Below are positions 17,339 to 25,885 of a stretch of 42,401 bases of DNA, piece by piece. Origin of the DNA: Candidatus Nitrosopumilus sp. (GTDB taxonomy: Archaea > Thermoproteota > Nitrososphaeria > Nitrososphaerales > Nitrosopumilaceae); NCBI GenBank assembly GCA_029864805.1, contig JAOTSS010000011.1:1-42401 (forward strand), written 5' to 3'. How positions within the stretch are numbered: the stretch's first letter is position 1; every line of letters begins with the position of its first letter. The position numbers and the translations under genes were made by a program. The notes under the pieces were generated by a model. It ran no database searches. It saw only the letters and a program-made list of their open reading frames with translations, and was not told where the DNA came from.

Positions 17339-17812
17339 TTAATCTTGATTTTGTAAACTAGCAGTTTTTTCGTAAAAATATTCTTGTTTTTTTAACTCTT
17401 TTTCAGAAATTATTCTACATTTTCTCATAGGGACTAATCTTGAAATTTGCTCATATGTATTCATATCTCTAACATCTGCAGCATAAGCAATTTGCAATAA
17501 AGGTGATTTTTCTTCAATCATTGGTTTTGCCTGCTCATATCCTCCACTTTGCCTCATTCCAGTTCTAAACAGTCCTACATGTGTACTGCTTTTTGAAATT
17601 TGAGGATCTTCATAACAACAGATGGCAAACTCATCCCCCTCTTTCTCAATTATTGTTAATCTGGTAAATTTGTCACTCCAATCTTCTACTTCCTTGGCAA
17701 TTAGCATGGCCTCTTTCTTATCCTCAAATACTGTTGAAACAACTAGTCTATCTTTTTCATATGCCCATGAAATTCCATAGAAATTTCTGTGCCAATCAAT
17801 ATCAAAAGACAT
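17339..17812 (-). CDS. Hypothetical protein (157 aa)
   Basis: From ATG 17812: MSFDIDWHRNFYGISWAYEK, a mixed alpha/beta soluble protein with CCYED and a basic MRKCRII stretch. A TTG at 17836 would add eight residues but makes a poor N-terminus. No family recognised. Confidence 0.6.
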   Translation of the reverse strand: MSFDIDWHRNFYGISWAYEKDRLVVSTVFEDKKEAMLIAKEVEDWSDKFTRLTIIEKEGDEFAICCYEDPQISKSSTHVGLFRTGMRQSGGYEQAKPMIEEKSPLLQIAYAADVRDMNTYEQISRLVPMRKCRIISEKELKKQEYFYEKTASLQNQD

Positions 17813-17964
17813 ACATTTCCATCTAAAAATTATCAAATTAATGCTTTCTAAACGACTTTTGTGGAATATAGTTAAGATTAAAGAAGAAATTAGATATTTT
17901 CAAATTTTTGCAGTTTATATATTTAGATTGAATTTTTTTTAAACTAAAAAAGCAGTATAGGGAT

Positions 17965-18649
17965 ATGAGCGAAATGCCTCACGATCGACTGTCTCGTGAT
18001 ATTATGGCGTATGTCTAGTCATCCAGGAACCACCATTAACAATGTTAAACGAAAGTTAGGTCATGGTAGCAGTTTACCTGTAGAAGAAAGAATTCAATAT
18101 CTTCAAAAAATTAAATTTCTATTTCTAAAAGGAAAGAGCCTTTATGTTGCATTGGCTGGAGACCTCTTTTTAGAATTATGCAGAGTAATGAAAAATGATA
18201 CTGCGACAATTAAAAATCATAGAAAACCTTGGGATCTTGCTAAAATTACGTTTAACCAAAATCAAGAGAATATGATAAAAGATCTTGAGCAAAACAATAT
18301 TGGGTTTTTAAAAAATGAGGAAGAAGCATTTGAACTTGCTAAAAAAGCAGTTGGAGTTTTAAACAGCTCACTTTGCAAAGATGTACTCATTATAATTTAT
18401 GAGAAAAGAAATCTCACAACTGATAAAGACTTATCTGAATTATGTAATAATCCTGGAACCGATAATACTAAGCGTAAATTAATCAGAAAAAAACTAATTG
18501 ATGTATTAGAAACCAAGAATCCAAAAACTTATCGACTTACTGAATATGGAATAAAGTTGATAGAAATCCTGACTTTATCTAGCATTAAAAAAAGATATAA
18601 TAAATTGCAGGATGATGCCAAAAAAAGATCTCTTAACAGGGGTTTGTGA
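17965..18649 (+). CDS. Hypothetical two-domain, regulator-like protein with disrupted N-terminus
   Basis: A TTTTTTTTAAAC element about 25 nt upstream points to the ATG at 17965, which reads MSEMPHDRLSRDI but stops at 18018. The long frame (from GTG 17996 or ATG 18011) continues WRMSSHPGTTINNVKRKL to 18649. One +1 shift near 18003 would join them, so the gene may be frameshifted or restart at ATG 18011. The body (about 210 aa) is helical, and the C-terminal 60 residues look like a winged helix ending TYRLTEYGIKLIEIL. A 6-bp inverted repeat TCACGA...TCGTGA (about 17979-17999) overlaps the junction. First gene of the island. Confidence 0.5.
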
Positions 18650-18652
18650 TTA

Positions 18653-18820
18653 TTGGAATATAACGAATCAATTGTTGTTCATACTTCTATTGAAGAGGCA
18701 TATCTCAGATTTTGGAATAGAGAATTCATAGCAAAATATTTTTCTGCTCAATTAGTGAATTCAGATCATCCTTTTTCTAAAGATTCTAATTTACCATATA
18801 TTTTTAAAGTTAAAAAATAA
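18653..18820 (+). CDS. 55-aa hypothetical ORF in frame after the preceding stop
   Basis: It begins at TTG 18653, two codons after the preceding TGA and in the same frame. The peptide (EYNESIVVHTSIEEAYLRFW, ending FKVKK) looks coding. It may be a coupled small protein or the severed C-terminus of the upstream gene if that TGA is a mutation. It ends 9 bp before the next start. Confidence 0.45.
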   Translation: MEYNESIVVHTSIEEAYLRFWNREFIAKYFSAQLVNSDHPFSKDSNLPYIFKVKK

Positions 18821-18829
18821 CAAAAAAAT

Positions 18830-19249
18830 TTGGTCAAAGGAATAATAGAGACCAAAAATCAATCAAACCCTCTTAAGATTAATTTTGAATGTATGTTTGG
18901 ATCTCAATGTGATAGCACAAATGGTAAAGGACCTCAAACTAAGATTACTTTTAAAACATATTTTGATTCAAGACAAAAATCTGCTATTGTTATAGCCTCT
19001 GGTTCAACAGTAATTGGATTAGTAAATACAAGTTTTGTCCAGGTTGAAAAACATTTTGCACTCAAATCTATGATTGTTTCTTCAGTACAGAATTCAACTC
19101 TCATATTTAGTAAAATTCTGCCCGTATCCACTGTAACTAATTCTACTGCATCTACTCTTTTTACAAAATCTATAATGTTGCCTATTATAGCTGCAATGTT
19201 AGTTACAAGCGGAGCATACATTGCAGAACCTGAACTCTGGAATGAATGA
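18830..19249 (+). CDS. 139-aa membrane-segment protein upstream of the NHL-TPR gene
   Basis: TTG start at 18830. The N-half is polar, with a Cys pair (CMFGSQC). The middle has a moderately hydrophobic AIVIASGSTVIGLV, and the C-terminus has a clear membrane helix IMLPIIAAMLVTSGAYIA. It stops within an AATGAATGA duplication. If one 4-bp AATG copy were absent, the frame would run straight into the next protein (ELWN-EEIDKISKES). So this may be the membrane anchor of a split protein, or a separate coupled subunit. Confidence 0.55.
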   Translation: MVKGIIETKNQSNPLKINFECMFGSQCDSTNGKGPQTKITFKTYFDSRQKSAIVIASGSTVIGLVNTSFVQVEKHFALKSMIVSSVQNSTLIFSKILPVSTVTNSTASTLFTKSIMLPIIAAMLVTSGAYIAEPELWNE

Positions 19250-21254
19250 AGAAATTGATAAAATTTCTAAAGAATCAGACATCATTTCTACTGGTGATGT
19301 TCATGACACTAGTACTACACAAAATAATTATTCGGGTAACGGTAATGAGGGATCCTCTTCATCATCAGGTACATCGACTTCTGCGAGTTCCTCTGGAGCA
19401 GTCACTACTCCTCAAAGTGTTTCCCAATTCCCTGATATCTCCCCAGAATCAGCATTCATTCATACAGAGTCCTCCACTGACACTTCATCTGCAACATTGT
19501 CTGGTGTCACAAGTAATGAATCAACATCTGTGTTTGCCCAGGACATTGAATCTACGGGAATAGCATCTGATACTGCTGATAATATATATGTCGGCGATGT
19601 TAAAAGCCTCACCATCAAAGTCTTTGATTCCACAGGTACCATCATAAACGAGTTTGGACGCTTTGAAGGTGGGCCGTATGGGACTCCTGGTGATATCACA
19701 CTTGACAGCAAGAACAATGTGATTGCAGTGGACAGGAACGCTCACAAGGTACTGGTTTTTGACTCGGATGGAAACCACATAAACACGATAGGTAAAAATA
19801 CGGTCACTCCAGCATTGCTCGAGTCCAAATCATTTGGGCCAGATCTGTCATTTCTGTTTATACAATATGCACATGCCTCAGAAATACTTGGTTGTTTTCT
19901 TGAACTAAACCTTGGATGCATAGACCCTGACGGTACAGGTCCCCTAAAATCAGGTGAGGGTCAGTTCTATTATCCATTTAGCGTTACAGTTGACAGAGAA
20001 GATAACATCTATGTTACAGACACTGCAAACCACAGGGTCCAAAAGTTTGATGCTGACGGAAATTTCCTGTTGCAGTTTGGTGAAAGAGGATCAGGTGATG
20101 GTCAGTTCAATGAACCTGTAGACATTACACTTGACAAAACTGGCAACATCTACGTTGTAGACAAGAATAATCACAGGGTCCAAAAGTTTGATGCTGACGG
20201 CAACTTTCTTGTAAAATCCGGTGAATTGGGTTCTGACGTGGGCCAGCTCCAAAATCCATTCGGCATTACGGTTGACAGCAACAACAATGTCTATGTGACT
20301 GACACATTTAACAAAAGAATCCAAATACTCTCGTTTGAGAATGCTTTGAATTCTGCAACTATTACGTTCTCAGAAAGATTCAATGAAATAATATGTAATA
20401 CTAATTCCATGATTAAGGATCCTGTACATGTTCCACCAGAAGTTACAATGGCATTACTTCCCTCTGAATTATTACCAAGAGCAAATGAACTAGCGGAATC
20501 TGAACAATTCAACGAATCATTATTTCTGTATTACATTGCATCACAAATAGAACACGATAACATCCATGCATGGAACGGCATTGGATATTCGCAGACCTTC
20601 TTGTGTGATAATGATTCCCCAGTTGTTGCATACCAGAACACATTACATCTAAACCAAAACAACGTAAACGCACTAAATGGATTGGGGTTCTTTTACACAA
20701 ATCAGGCACAACAACAATCCAAAGATCACGTATCTGGTGATATTATGCAATTCATTGCTAGTCTTGCAGTTGAAAACTATGAGAAAGCACTGGAGCAGGA
20801 TGAACACAACGTAAACGCTCTAAACGGCCTTGGAACTATTCACATCATACTGGAGCAGTATGATACTGCAATAGATTTGTTCCGCAAATCACTTGATATA
20901 GATTCAGATAGAATTGTGACACTAAACGGCATGGCATTGGCTCAACTAAAATCCAAGAATATGGTACTAGCAGAATCATATTATGATGATGCATTAAACA
21001 TTGACAGGAACAACTTTGATGCGTTATCAGGATTACTCTTGATATACCTGCAGCAAGATGACACGGACAAAGTAAACGAGATGATAGACAGACTGGGACA
21101 ATTCAAAGAGCAGGTAGTCAAGTCACTAATAGAACAGGGTGAGTGGTTTGCAGAACGTGGCAGTACAGATGAGGCAAAACGGTTCTTTGAGAAGGCACTT
21201 GAACTAGATTCTGGAAATGAGGTTGTATTGGAATTGTTGAGTAATATTTCATAA
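19242..21254 (+). CDS. Large NHL-repeat plus TPR protein
   Basis: About 670 aa from ATG 19242. Residues 1-110 are a Ser/Thr-rich linker. Residues 110-370 hold NHL beta-propeller blades, with VDREDNIYVTDTANHRVQKF, LDKTGNIYVVDKNNHRVQKF and VDSNNNVYVTDTFNKRIQIL. From about 420 to the end are TPR repeats with recurring NALNGLG and LDIDSD turns. Both modules bind proteins or ligands. No signal peptide lies in this frame; the preceding ORF supplies a membrane helix. It overlaps that ORF by 8 nt (TTG 19221 is an alternative start). DNA copies of blade segments are nearly identical, implying recent duplication. Probably a surface or membrane scaffold/sensor. Confidence 0.85.
   Translation: MNEEIDKISKESDIISTGDVHDTSTTQNNYSGNGNEGSSSSSGTSTSASSSGAVTTPQSVSQFPDISPESAFIHTESSTDTSSATLSGVTSNESTSVFAQDIESTGIASDTADNIYVGDVKSLTIKVFDSTGTIINEFGRFEGGPYGTPGDITLDSKNNVIAVDRNAHKVLVFDSDGNHINTIGKNTVTPALLESKSFGPDLSFLFIQYAHASEILGCFLELNLGCIDPDGTGPLKSGEGQFYYPFSVTVDREDNIYVTDTANHRVQKFDADGNFLLQFGERGSGDGQFNEPVDITLDKTGNIYVVDKNNHRVQKFDADGNFLVKSGELGSDVGQLQNPFGITVDSNNNVYVTDTFNKRIQILSFENALNSATITFSERFNEIICNTNSMIKDPVHVPPEVTMALLPSELLPRANELAESEQFNESLFLYYIASQIEHDNIHAWNGIGYSQTFLCDNDSPVVAYQNTLHLNQNNVNALNGLGFFYTNQAQQQSKDHVSGDIMQFIASLAVENYEKALEQDEHNVNALNGLGTIHIILEQYDTAIDLFRKSLDIDSDRIVTLNGMALAQLKSKNMVLAESYYDDALNIDRNNFDALSGLLLIYLQQDDTDKVNEMIDRLGQFKEQVVKSLIEQGEWFAERGSTDEAKRFFEKALELDSGNEVVLELLSNIS
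20031..20205 (+). repeat. Near-identical NHL blade DNA repeats
   Basis: The stretch CACAGGGTCCAAAAGTTTGA with the following TGCTGACGG occurs at about 20031 and again at about 20171, one blade (140 bp) apart. It is almost perfectly conserved even at silent positions, which suggests recent blade duplication or gene conversion. Confidence 0.6.
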
Positions 21255-21416
21255 TAACATACAAGAGTATCATAAAATCAAATTATTTCTAGATCTAAAT
21301 TCACCCAGGTGATCTTACATTTTCCATATTCGTACTTGTTTTGTCTTTAAGTGAAACTGGAACTGGGCAATCATTTTCACAATAATGACATATGACTCGG
21401 AACGAAAACATGCATA

Positions 21417-21596
21417 TCATATTGGGTTTAAATTAAAAAGATTAGAATTAAATGAAAATCCATGATTCTTGGTTTTATGATCTGTGAGGATTACGTGGCA
21501 TCTGTTGCAGAGTTGCTCTTGTATCTCGATTGGAATCTTTTTCCACTGCTTTGCAGTGAAATATTTCTTGTAGTTTTGTTTTGTTGAGTCATTACA
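21417..21596 (-). pseudogene. Zinc-finger-like ORF remnant without a start codon
   Basis: One frame in this gap reads YKKYFTAKQWKKIPIEIQEQ followed by LCNRCHVILTDHKTKNH, a CX2C...H...H arrangement with strong coding character. It lacks a start codon in frame; ATGATGATG just upstream is followed by TAA. Likely the tail of a broken small zinc protein. The rest of 21255-21659 shows nothing else I can support. Confidence 0.35.
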
Positions 21597-21659
21597 TCAT
21601 CATGTTAGCCCAATTAGATATATTCACATTATTGAAAAAAAGTAAATTCAAATGAATTG

Positions 21660-23390
21660 TTATTTGATACATGCATGGTACTTGTTTGCATCTGCAGTCA
21701 ACGTGATGGAATTTCCTGGTCCGGTAGACAGCCTATTATCCACATAAGAAGCAGTGATTACCTTGAAATTGCAGTTTGTTTCTTCAAATACCTGTGTCAG
21801 GTCAGATGTTCCTATAAAAATTCCCGTGTTGGCCCCGGTTTCCCTAAGGGTGACAGATATGCCTCTAGGATTATCTGGAGATGTTACCCTGACTGAAACG
21901 GAATCTGTTGTATTTGGATTGTTTACGTCATTATCTGCCACTTGAATAAATCCTAGGTTTTCAGCAAAACGATATTCAGTAGGATTCCAGGAGATTTTGG
22001 CTACAGTCCATGGATAAATTGTATCTACAGCAAAGGTATGTGTGGGACTCCAGGGGCCAATACTTCCAATATTATCAATCGCTCTGACTCGCCATTCATG
22101 TTTACCTTCAGTATTAATTGAAATTGAATTGTTATTATCATAAAATTTTTGAGAGTAGACCTGGTTATCAAGCTCAATTTCATAGTGTGCTATACCATCA
22201 TCATCAAAGACTTGTTCCCACTCAAAGTCTACGATGACACTTGTATCAGGATATACAATTCTATGAGTTGAGCCTGTAGGTGTGTATATGTCACGAATAA
22301 TTGGAGATGGGGTGGTATTGACAACAATATCAATTGAAAAAATGTCTGTTAGCCTATCATCATCCATAACTTCAAGTGTTACTTGATAAGTGCCATGCAT
22401 CCTGTATGTGTGATAAGGATTTACCTCGTTGCTGGTAGTTCTGTCACCAAAGTCCCAGATGTAACTTGTGATTCTCCCATCAGAGTCAGAAGACTGTCCA
22501 CCGTTGAGCTGAAGTGTTTGTCCAACCTTGATGCTGTTTGTGTTTGTTTGTATGTGTGCAGTGGGGGGTTCGAATATCTTCACAGAGAAAAATGATCTTT
22601 GACTAAAGTCTCCAGAATTCCCTGCATTGTCAATTGCCTTGATACGCCAACTATATTCTCCATTTTCCAACTCGACACTATAAGATGTTGAGGTAACTTG
22701 TTTACTTGATATCATTTGGTTATTTGTCTCATCATATAATTCAAAATGATAATGTTTTATTCCGCTTTTGTCATTCAAAGCGTTCCATGAAAAATTGACA
22801 ATGTTCTCATGGATTACATCCAAGTTACTGGGAGCTGAAAGAAATGGAGTATCAACATCTAGATCAAGTATTGCATATGCTGCTATTCCTCCAGAGCCAG
22901 CAGCAATTCCTACAAGTATCATGGAGATGATTTTCTTTGTAATGATTGGATTTGAAGAACTTACAATGTTTGTGGATGTACCAGAATTGATGTCTGCTGA
23001 TGAGGATGATGAAGGTGAAGAAGAAGTGGATGATGCCTGTTGTGCTTTCTCTACTGCAATTTCTTTTACAATGTCCTCAATAGATATACGGAATCGTTCT
23101 AAGATGGGCTCAAACTCTCCCCTCAGGGTAGAACAAAAGTCATCTGCAATCCCTGTTACTTCATCAATACTATCAAAAGCATCTTGAATAATTGTCTGAC
23201 TGGATCTTGGAACAAGTCCAGGTATTTTGGCTAGTTCCTGATATTGTTCATTAATTGGAGTGTATATTTCATCAAAGGATTCTTTGATTTCATCATATTT
23301 GTCACATGCTTTTAGAAGGTTCTTGTAGAATGCACGAACCTTGTTCTCAGTCTCTTTTTCTCGTTGCTGTTCAGCATCAGAATCCTCCAA
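21660..23390 (-). CDS. Type-II membrane surface protein with FN3-like and PKD domains
   Basis: 576 aa. Residues 1-115 are a charged, probably coiled-coil cytoplasmic region. Residues 116-150 are a Ser/Thr-rich linker. One membrane helix follows at about 152-175 (IISMILVGIAAGSGGIAAYA). Outside lie an FN3-like domain (YSWRIKAIDNAGNSG), a PKD domain (SSDSDGRITSYIWDFGD and YQVTLEVMDDD), a second FN3-like domain (HEWRVRAIDNIGSIGPW) and a C-terminal beta domain with TGANTGIFIGTSDL. No signal peptide, so N-in topology. Probably a cell-surface adhesion or envelope protein with an intracellular arm. Confidence 0.85.
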   Translation of the reverse strand: MEDSDAEQQREKETENKVRAFYKNLLKACDKYDEIKESFDEIYTPINEQYQELAKIPGLVPRSSQTIIQDAFDSIDEVTGIADDFCSTLRGEFEPILERFRISIEDIVKEIAVEKAQQASSTSSSPSSSSSADINSGTSTNIVSSSNPIITKKIISMILVGIAAGSGGIAAYAILDLDVDTPFLSAPSNLDVIHENIVNFSWNALNDKSGIKHYHFELYDETNNQMISSKQVTSTSYSVELENGEYSWRIKAIDNAGNSGDFSQRSFFSVKIFEPPTAHIQTNTNSIKVGQTLQLNGGQSSDSDGRITSYIWDFGDRTTSNEVNPYHTYRMHGTYQVTLEVMDDDRLTDIFSIDIVVNTTPSPIIRDIYTPTGSTHRIVYPDTSVIVDFEWEQVFDDDGIAHYEIELDNQVYSQKFYDNNNSISINTEGKHEWRVRAIDNIGSIGPWSPTHTFAVDTIYPWTVAKISWNPTEYRFAENLGFIQVADNDVNNPNTTDSVSVRVTSPDNPRGISVTLRETGANTGIFIGTSDLTQVFEETNCNFKVITASYVDNRLSTGPGNSITLTADANKYHACIK

Positions 23391-23466
23391 TATGTAATGA
23401 TCAGATGAGATCTTTTTAAAAATTTAATAAATTTGAAAATTGTAATTATAAAAAGTTCAAACGCCT

Positions 23467-23845
23467 ATGGATAACAACAATAATCAGAACAAATCAACGG
23501 TTATACAGAAAAATAGGTACAAATCCAGAACAAATAGATGAATTCTCAGAAATAACCCTTGAAAAAATACCAGAAAAAAGGCGATATAGAGGCCAGAGGG
23601 GACCTGACAAGAAACCAAGAACCTACAAAGCAAACAGCATGAACAATTTGGCACAGTTTAACCAAAGACCTGATGAGTTTGCACAATATCTCAAAGAAGT
23701 AAAAGGGGTTGACATTACTGGAAACTCTGGCATTGCAAAGACATTCTTGATTTTTAGCGGAGTAATAATTGCAATCTTTGGAGGATTGTGGTTGCACAAC
23801 CGTTACAAAAATGGAAGAAATGATGGCATCGAAAACAAATACTGA
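23467..23845 (+). CDS. Small membrane protein, apparent 5' frameshift
   Basis: The clear part starts at ATG 23639 (MNNLAQFNQRPDEFAQYLK) and ends with one membrane helix, TFLIFSGVIIAIFGGLWL, and a basic tail NRYKNGRNDGIENKY. The same frame stays open upstream with coding-like sequence (RLYRKIGTNPEQIDEFSE) but has no start. An ATG at 23467 (MDNNNNQN) is one base out of frame, suggesting a single +1 shift near 23487 and an original protein of about 125 aa. Its 3' third is repeated inverted at 33.2 kb. Confidence 0.6.
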
Positions 23846-23899
23846 TGTTAGAAGAACAGTTTGAATGCACTGCTTTTCTAATATTTTTTATCAATTCGG
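23772..23899. repeat. Left copy of a 128-bp inverted repeat pair
   Basis: These 128 bp match the reverse complement of 33126-33253 with 10 mismatches and no gaps (about 92%, counted by eye). It covers the tail of the small membrane protein, its stop and about 55 bp of 3' flank. Similarity resumes after an insertion (CCGAAACT...TCTGATCG) to about 23957. Confidence 0.85.
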
Positions 23900-23984
23900 C
23901 GAGATAAATTATCAATTCGGTAGAATGTTCCGAAACTTTCCGAAAGTCTGATCGATGATATCTATCAATTCGGTATCAATTCGG
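23889..23984 (+). repeat. Four direct copies of an 11-bp motif TATCAATTCGG
   Basis: Exact copies begin at 23889, 23910, 23963 and 23974, the last two in tandem. Between them lies TTCCGAAACTTTCCGAAAGT, containing the palindrome ACTTTC-C-GAAAGT. The right-hand inverted copy at 33.1 kb has only one motif. They could be binding sites, or expansion at a mobile-element end. Beyond them, 23985-24536 holds no gene I can support. Confidence 0.8.
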
Positions 23985-24536
23985 AGATTTTATCGAAACT
24001 GTCAAAAAATCATTTGATTAGAAATCTACATTAGAAATTTATCGGATTAGACATCTAATTTTCCTGATTGCGTTCAATATTATCTAAAATGAACAAAAAA
24101 TACAAAGACGCAAGTTTTTCAAAATAGATTTCTGCTGTACTGCATTTTATTATGTTCCATTATGACTATAGTAGACGCAGTTTATTGAAATAACTAACTA
24201 ACATTAGGACAATTTAGGTAATGGAACTAAGAGGATTCAGTACTGGGGGCGGGTTTTGTTAAATTAGTTTGATACCCTCATATTGATGTTCTGTATCTAA
24301 TTGTATTGATCCTATTGTAGAATTAGAATCAGTATAGGAATTAATTAAGAGATTCCAATTATCATATAATTAAAATCATTTATTGAAGCACCTGAAAGTT
24401 TGCTGATAAAGTTGAGTAAACTTTGGAGTGAAAGTCAGGGATTTGAGTTGGTGTATCTGTTTACAAAGATGAACAAGAAAAATCAATGATACGTTAATTC
24501 TTTAAACAAGCTTGTCTTTATGATTATCAATTAGAA

Positions 24537-24776
24537 ATGAATCCGTTACTCATTACAGGCTTTGGAACATCAATCAATGTGGACAAGCGAAAACTGATAA
24601 TCACTAACAAGCTAAAAGATACAAGACTGGAATTTTATCCTCACAAGATTAATCATGACGGAATAATAATTGATGGCCATACTGGAAACATTACATTTGA
24701 GGCAATGAGATGGTTGATGAAACACAACATCAACCTGACATTGTTGAACTGGAATGGCCAGTTGCTTGCCAATTGA
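24537..24776 (+). CDS. cas1: Cas1 N-terminal beta domain (split Cas1, first part)
   Basis: 79 aa matching the Cas1 N-terminal domain: PLLITGFGTSINVDKRKLII, then DGIIIDGHTGNITFEAMRWLMKH and NLTLLNWNGQLL. In Cas1 this domain makes the dimer interface next to the helical catalytic domain. The frame ends in TGA at exactly the domain boundary, and that TGA overlaps the ATG of the next frame (TGATG). Either a natural split with translational coupling or a -1 frameshift. No Cas2, Cas4 or array is nearby. Confidence 0.85.
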   Translation: MNPLLITGFGTSINVDKRKLIITNKLKDTRLEFYPHKINHDGIIIDGHTGNITFEAMRWLMKHNINLTLLNWNGQLLAN

Positions 24777-25768
24777 TGCCAGAGCAGCCAAAATCAGGCA
24801 AATTACGCATTAAACAGTACCAAAAATACCTTGATGATACGAACAGATTTGAGATTGCACTGAAAATCGTACCGTGCAAGGTGGAGCATTCTTTGAATCT
24901 GCTGGAGGAATTATCCAAATTCTATGAATCAGTGGACATTACCAAAATCAGAAAATCTGCAGAAAAAGAAGATTTGTTCTTGTTATCTATAATGAAAAAT
25001 TCAAAGAAAAAAGACATATCAAAATCAATCAAGCAACTCATGACATATGAGGGAAGAATTGCAGGAATCTATCTTGATAATCTAACTACAATATTTCATG
25101 AATTGTATCCAGAGTTTAATTTCACAGGAAGAAAGAACAAGGCAAATTCAAGAAACTATAATGCATCTGACGAGATCAACGCATTGTTGAATTATGGTTA
25201 TGCAATACTAGAATCAGAGATTAGAAAAGGAATTAATTCTGTTGGTCTAGACTACTCCATAGGATTCCTACATGAGATTAATCAGAGTAGAACTCCTCTA
25301 GTCTATGATGTACAGGAGTTGTTTCGATGGCTAATTGATATTTCTGTAATACAATTATTAGAAGAAAAGAAAATCAAAAAATCTGATTTTACTATTACAG
25401 AAAACTATCATATTAGATTGGGAGAAGACATTGCTAAATTGCTCATTGAGGAAATTAATTCAAATTTTAATGCCAAATACAATTACAAGAATGGTAAAAA
25501 TTATTCATATCAAGTTATCTTACAAGATAATTTACAACAGTTATCTAATTTCATTGTAGACAAGAAGAAAGAATTTGATTTTGTCATTCCTAAGATAAAG
25601 TCGAATAGAAATGATAGTGTGGAGTTGAGAGATAAGATTTTGAATATGACTCCAGAAATAAGAAAGAAATTAGGTATCAATAAATCCACATTGTGGTATA
25701 TTAAGAAGAATTTAATCGAGAACAAGAAATCAAAAATTTATGACAAAACTATCACAAGAATTAATTAA
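24776..25768 (+). CDS. cas1: Cas1 catalytic domain (split Cas1, second part)
   Basis: From ATG 24776 (MPEQPKSGKLRIKQYQKYLD) this 330-aa protein is the alpha-helical integrase domain of Cas1. The metal ligands appear intact: Glu in TYEGRIAGIYLD, His in SIGFLHEIN, Asp in LVYDVQELFRW. The C-terminal 50 residues (ILNMTPEIRKKLGINKSTLW) look like a helix-turn-helix extension, seen in some archaeal Cas1 proteins and casposases. Cas1 inserts DNA at specific sites. With no CRISPR array it may be a solo Cas1 or a casposon-like remnant; no family B polymerase is seen. Confidence 0.88.
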   Translation: MPEQPKSGKLRIKQYQKYLDDTNRFEIALKIVPCKVEHSLNLLEELSKFYESVDITKIRKSAEKEDLFLLSIMKNSKKKDISKSIKQLMTYEGRIAGIYLDNLTTIFHELYPEFNFTGRKNKANSRNYNASDEINALLNYGYAILESEIRKGINSVGLDYSIGFLHEINQSRTPLVYDVQELFRWLIDISVIQLLEEKKIKKSDFTITENYHIRLGEDIAKLLIEEINSNFNAKYNYKNGKNYSYQVILQDNLQQLSNFIVDKKKEFDFVIPKIKSNRNDSVELRDKILNMTPEIRKKLGINKSTLWYIKKNLIENKKSKIYDKTITRIN

Positions 25769-25781
25769 ATTTTTAATTAAT
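25760..25781 (+). terminator. Hairpin at the cas1 stop codon
   Basis: ATTAATTAA and TTAATTAAT form a perfect 9-bp stem around ATTT; the stop codon is in the left arm. Pure A/T, so weak as an RNA hairpin, but it may help termination or mark an element end. Confidence 0.4.
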
Positions 25782-25885
25782 CAATAATTGTAAAAATAAT
25801 ATTTAATTTGAAAAAAGTTTAACTTAATCGGATGGATTTTGAGATTTGACTGAGAATTTTAAACGCTAGTTCAATATGGAATTTA

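Noticed and set aside
22560..22575. T-arm-like GTTCGAA on the plus strand
   Set aside because: It lies inside the coding sequence of the 576-aa surface protein and has no cloverleaf around it.
23985..24536. CRISPR array next to cas1
   Set aside because: I looked for regularly spaced 24-37 bp repeats on both sides of cas1 and found only the 11-bp motifs before 23985, with irregular spacing (21, 53, 11 bp).
24710..24775. Upstream extension of the second Cas1 frame (MVDETQHQPD...)
   Set aside because: It overlaps the N-terminal Cas1 domain out of frame and has no Cas1 similarity; the homologous part begins at about 24773.
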